Of a stretch of DNA of 48,607 nt, positions 48,491 through 48,607 are shown in pieces. Origin of the DNA: SVFI01 sp964519385 (GTDB lineage Bacteria; Bacillota; Clostridia; Lachnospirales; Lachnospiraceae); assembly GCA_964519385.1 (NCBI GenBank), contig CAZFLR010000013.1, positions 1 to 48,607 of the forward strand, given 5' to 3'. Position numbers and translations under genes: made by a program. The notes beneath the pieces were generated by a model. It had not been told where the DNA came from, did no database searches, and worked only from the letters and a program-made list of their open reading frames with translations. The stretch's first letter is position 1, and the number at the start of each line of letters is the position of its first letter.

Positions 48491-48607
48491 TTATTTTTTC
48501 TTAAATTTGGCGGTCTTTTTCACACCCTTCTGTGTCAGAATTCCCCTGTATACCTGCAATTTTTTCTTCGGCACCTTCACGGTCATATTCTTAGGTGTCT
48601 TGCTAAA
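48491..48607 (-). CDS. C-terminus of a probable BspA-type leucine-rich-repeat surface protein (gene runs off the right edge)
   Basis: Only the last 38 codons are visible: a very basic tail containing TVKVPKKKLQVYRGILTQKG and ending KFKKK before TAA. The pattern VPKKKLxxYxxIL...KG is common at the end of BspA-like leucine-rich-repeat proteins of Lachnospiraceae. The assignment rests on this tail alone. The hairpin at 48431-48459 is its likely terminator. Confidence 0.55.
   Translation of the reverse strand, partial: FSKTPKNMTVKVPKKKLQVYRGILTQKGVKKTAKFKKK

Noticed and set aside
1..48607. CRISPR array, insertion sequence or prophage
   Set aside because: No regularly spaced repeats, transposase, integrase or phage structural genes were seen.

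Overview
The window looks like a chromosomal segment of a spore-forming, low-to-mid GC Firmicute of the class Clostridia, most likely a Lachnospiraceae gut anaerobe. This is inferred from gene content: an mraZ-to-ftsZ division cluster running straight into spoIIGA-sigE, a separate sigG, a cell-wall penicillin-binding protein of SpoVD type, FolD paired with FchA, DUF4317 and DUF4037/DUF4125 proteins, a BspA-like surface protein tail, and an AraC-regulated glycosidase. No rRNA, tRNA, CRISPR array, prophage or insertion sequence was recognised.

Layout. Positions 1-364 hold the start of gap (minus). Positions 597-5089 hold a PHP histidinol-phosphatase, mnmA on the opposite strand, a SpoVB-like flippase and a DAHP synthase. 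A bidirectional terminator at 5090-5152 closes a leftward block: LTA-synthase-like phosphotransferase, argJ, two ABC exporter half-subunits and coaBC (13.6 kb down to 5.15 kb). Next comes a leftward trio (AraC regulator, HD phosphohydrolase, HtrA protease), divergent from a GH3 beta-glucosidase. A hybrid sensor kinase is translationally coupled to a small secreted CAP protein (18.9-21.9 kb). sigG (plus) faces truA, at the end of the leftward fchA-folD-HD hydrolase-truA operon. A divergent promoter pair at 25.86-25.92 kb separates fchA from a rightward DUF4317 plus SGNH hydrolase pair.

From 45 kb down to 28 kb everything reads leftward: mraZ, rsmH, ftsL-like, two class B PBPs, mraY, murD, ftsW, murA, divIB/ftsQ, ftsZ, spoIIGA, sigE, and then a 763-residue TPR + DUF4037 + DUF4125 protein. 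The cell-wall genes make and flip lipid-linked precursor and assemble the septum; the adjoining spoIIG genes convert the asymmetric septum into a sigma-E signal in the mother cell. The far right has ychF-lgt, a short AT-rich accessory patch with a degraded reading frame and a structured hairpin, a Phd/RelE-type toxin-antitoxin module with its own promoter and operator, and the C-terminus of a BspA-like protein.

Most worth a second look: (i) a FolD that lacks the lysine and glutamine needed for cyclohydrolase activity, beside fchA which could supply that step; (ii) a spoIIG promoter with long 21-bp spacing and Spo0A-box-like sequences, built inside the terminator hairpin of ftsZ; (iii) an apparent CTG start for spoIIGA; (iv) the TPR/nucleotidyltransferase-like/DUF4125 protein sitting next to sigE where sigG is often found; (v) a hybrid kinase whose C-terminal HPt-like segment has no phosphorylatable histidine at the expected place.
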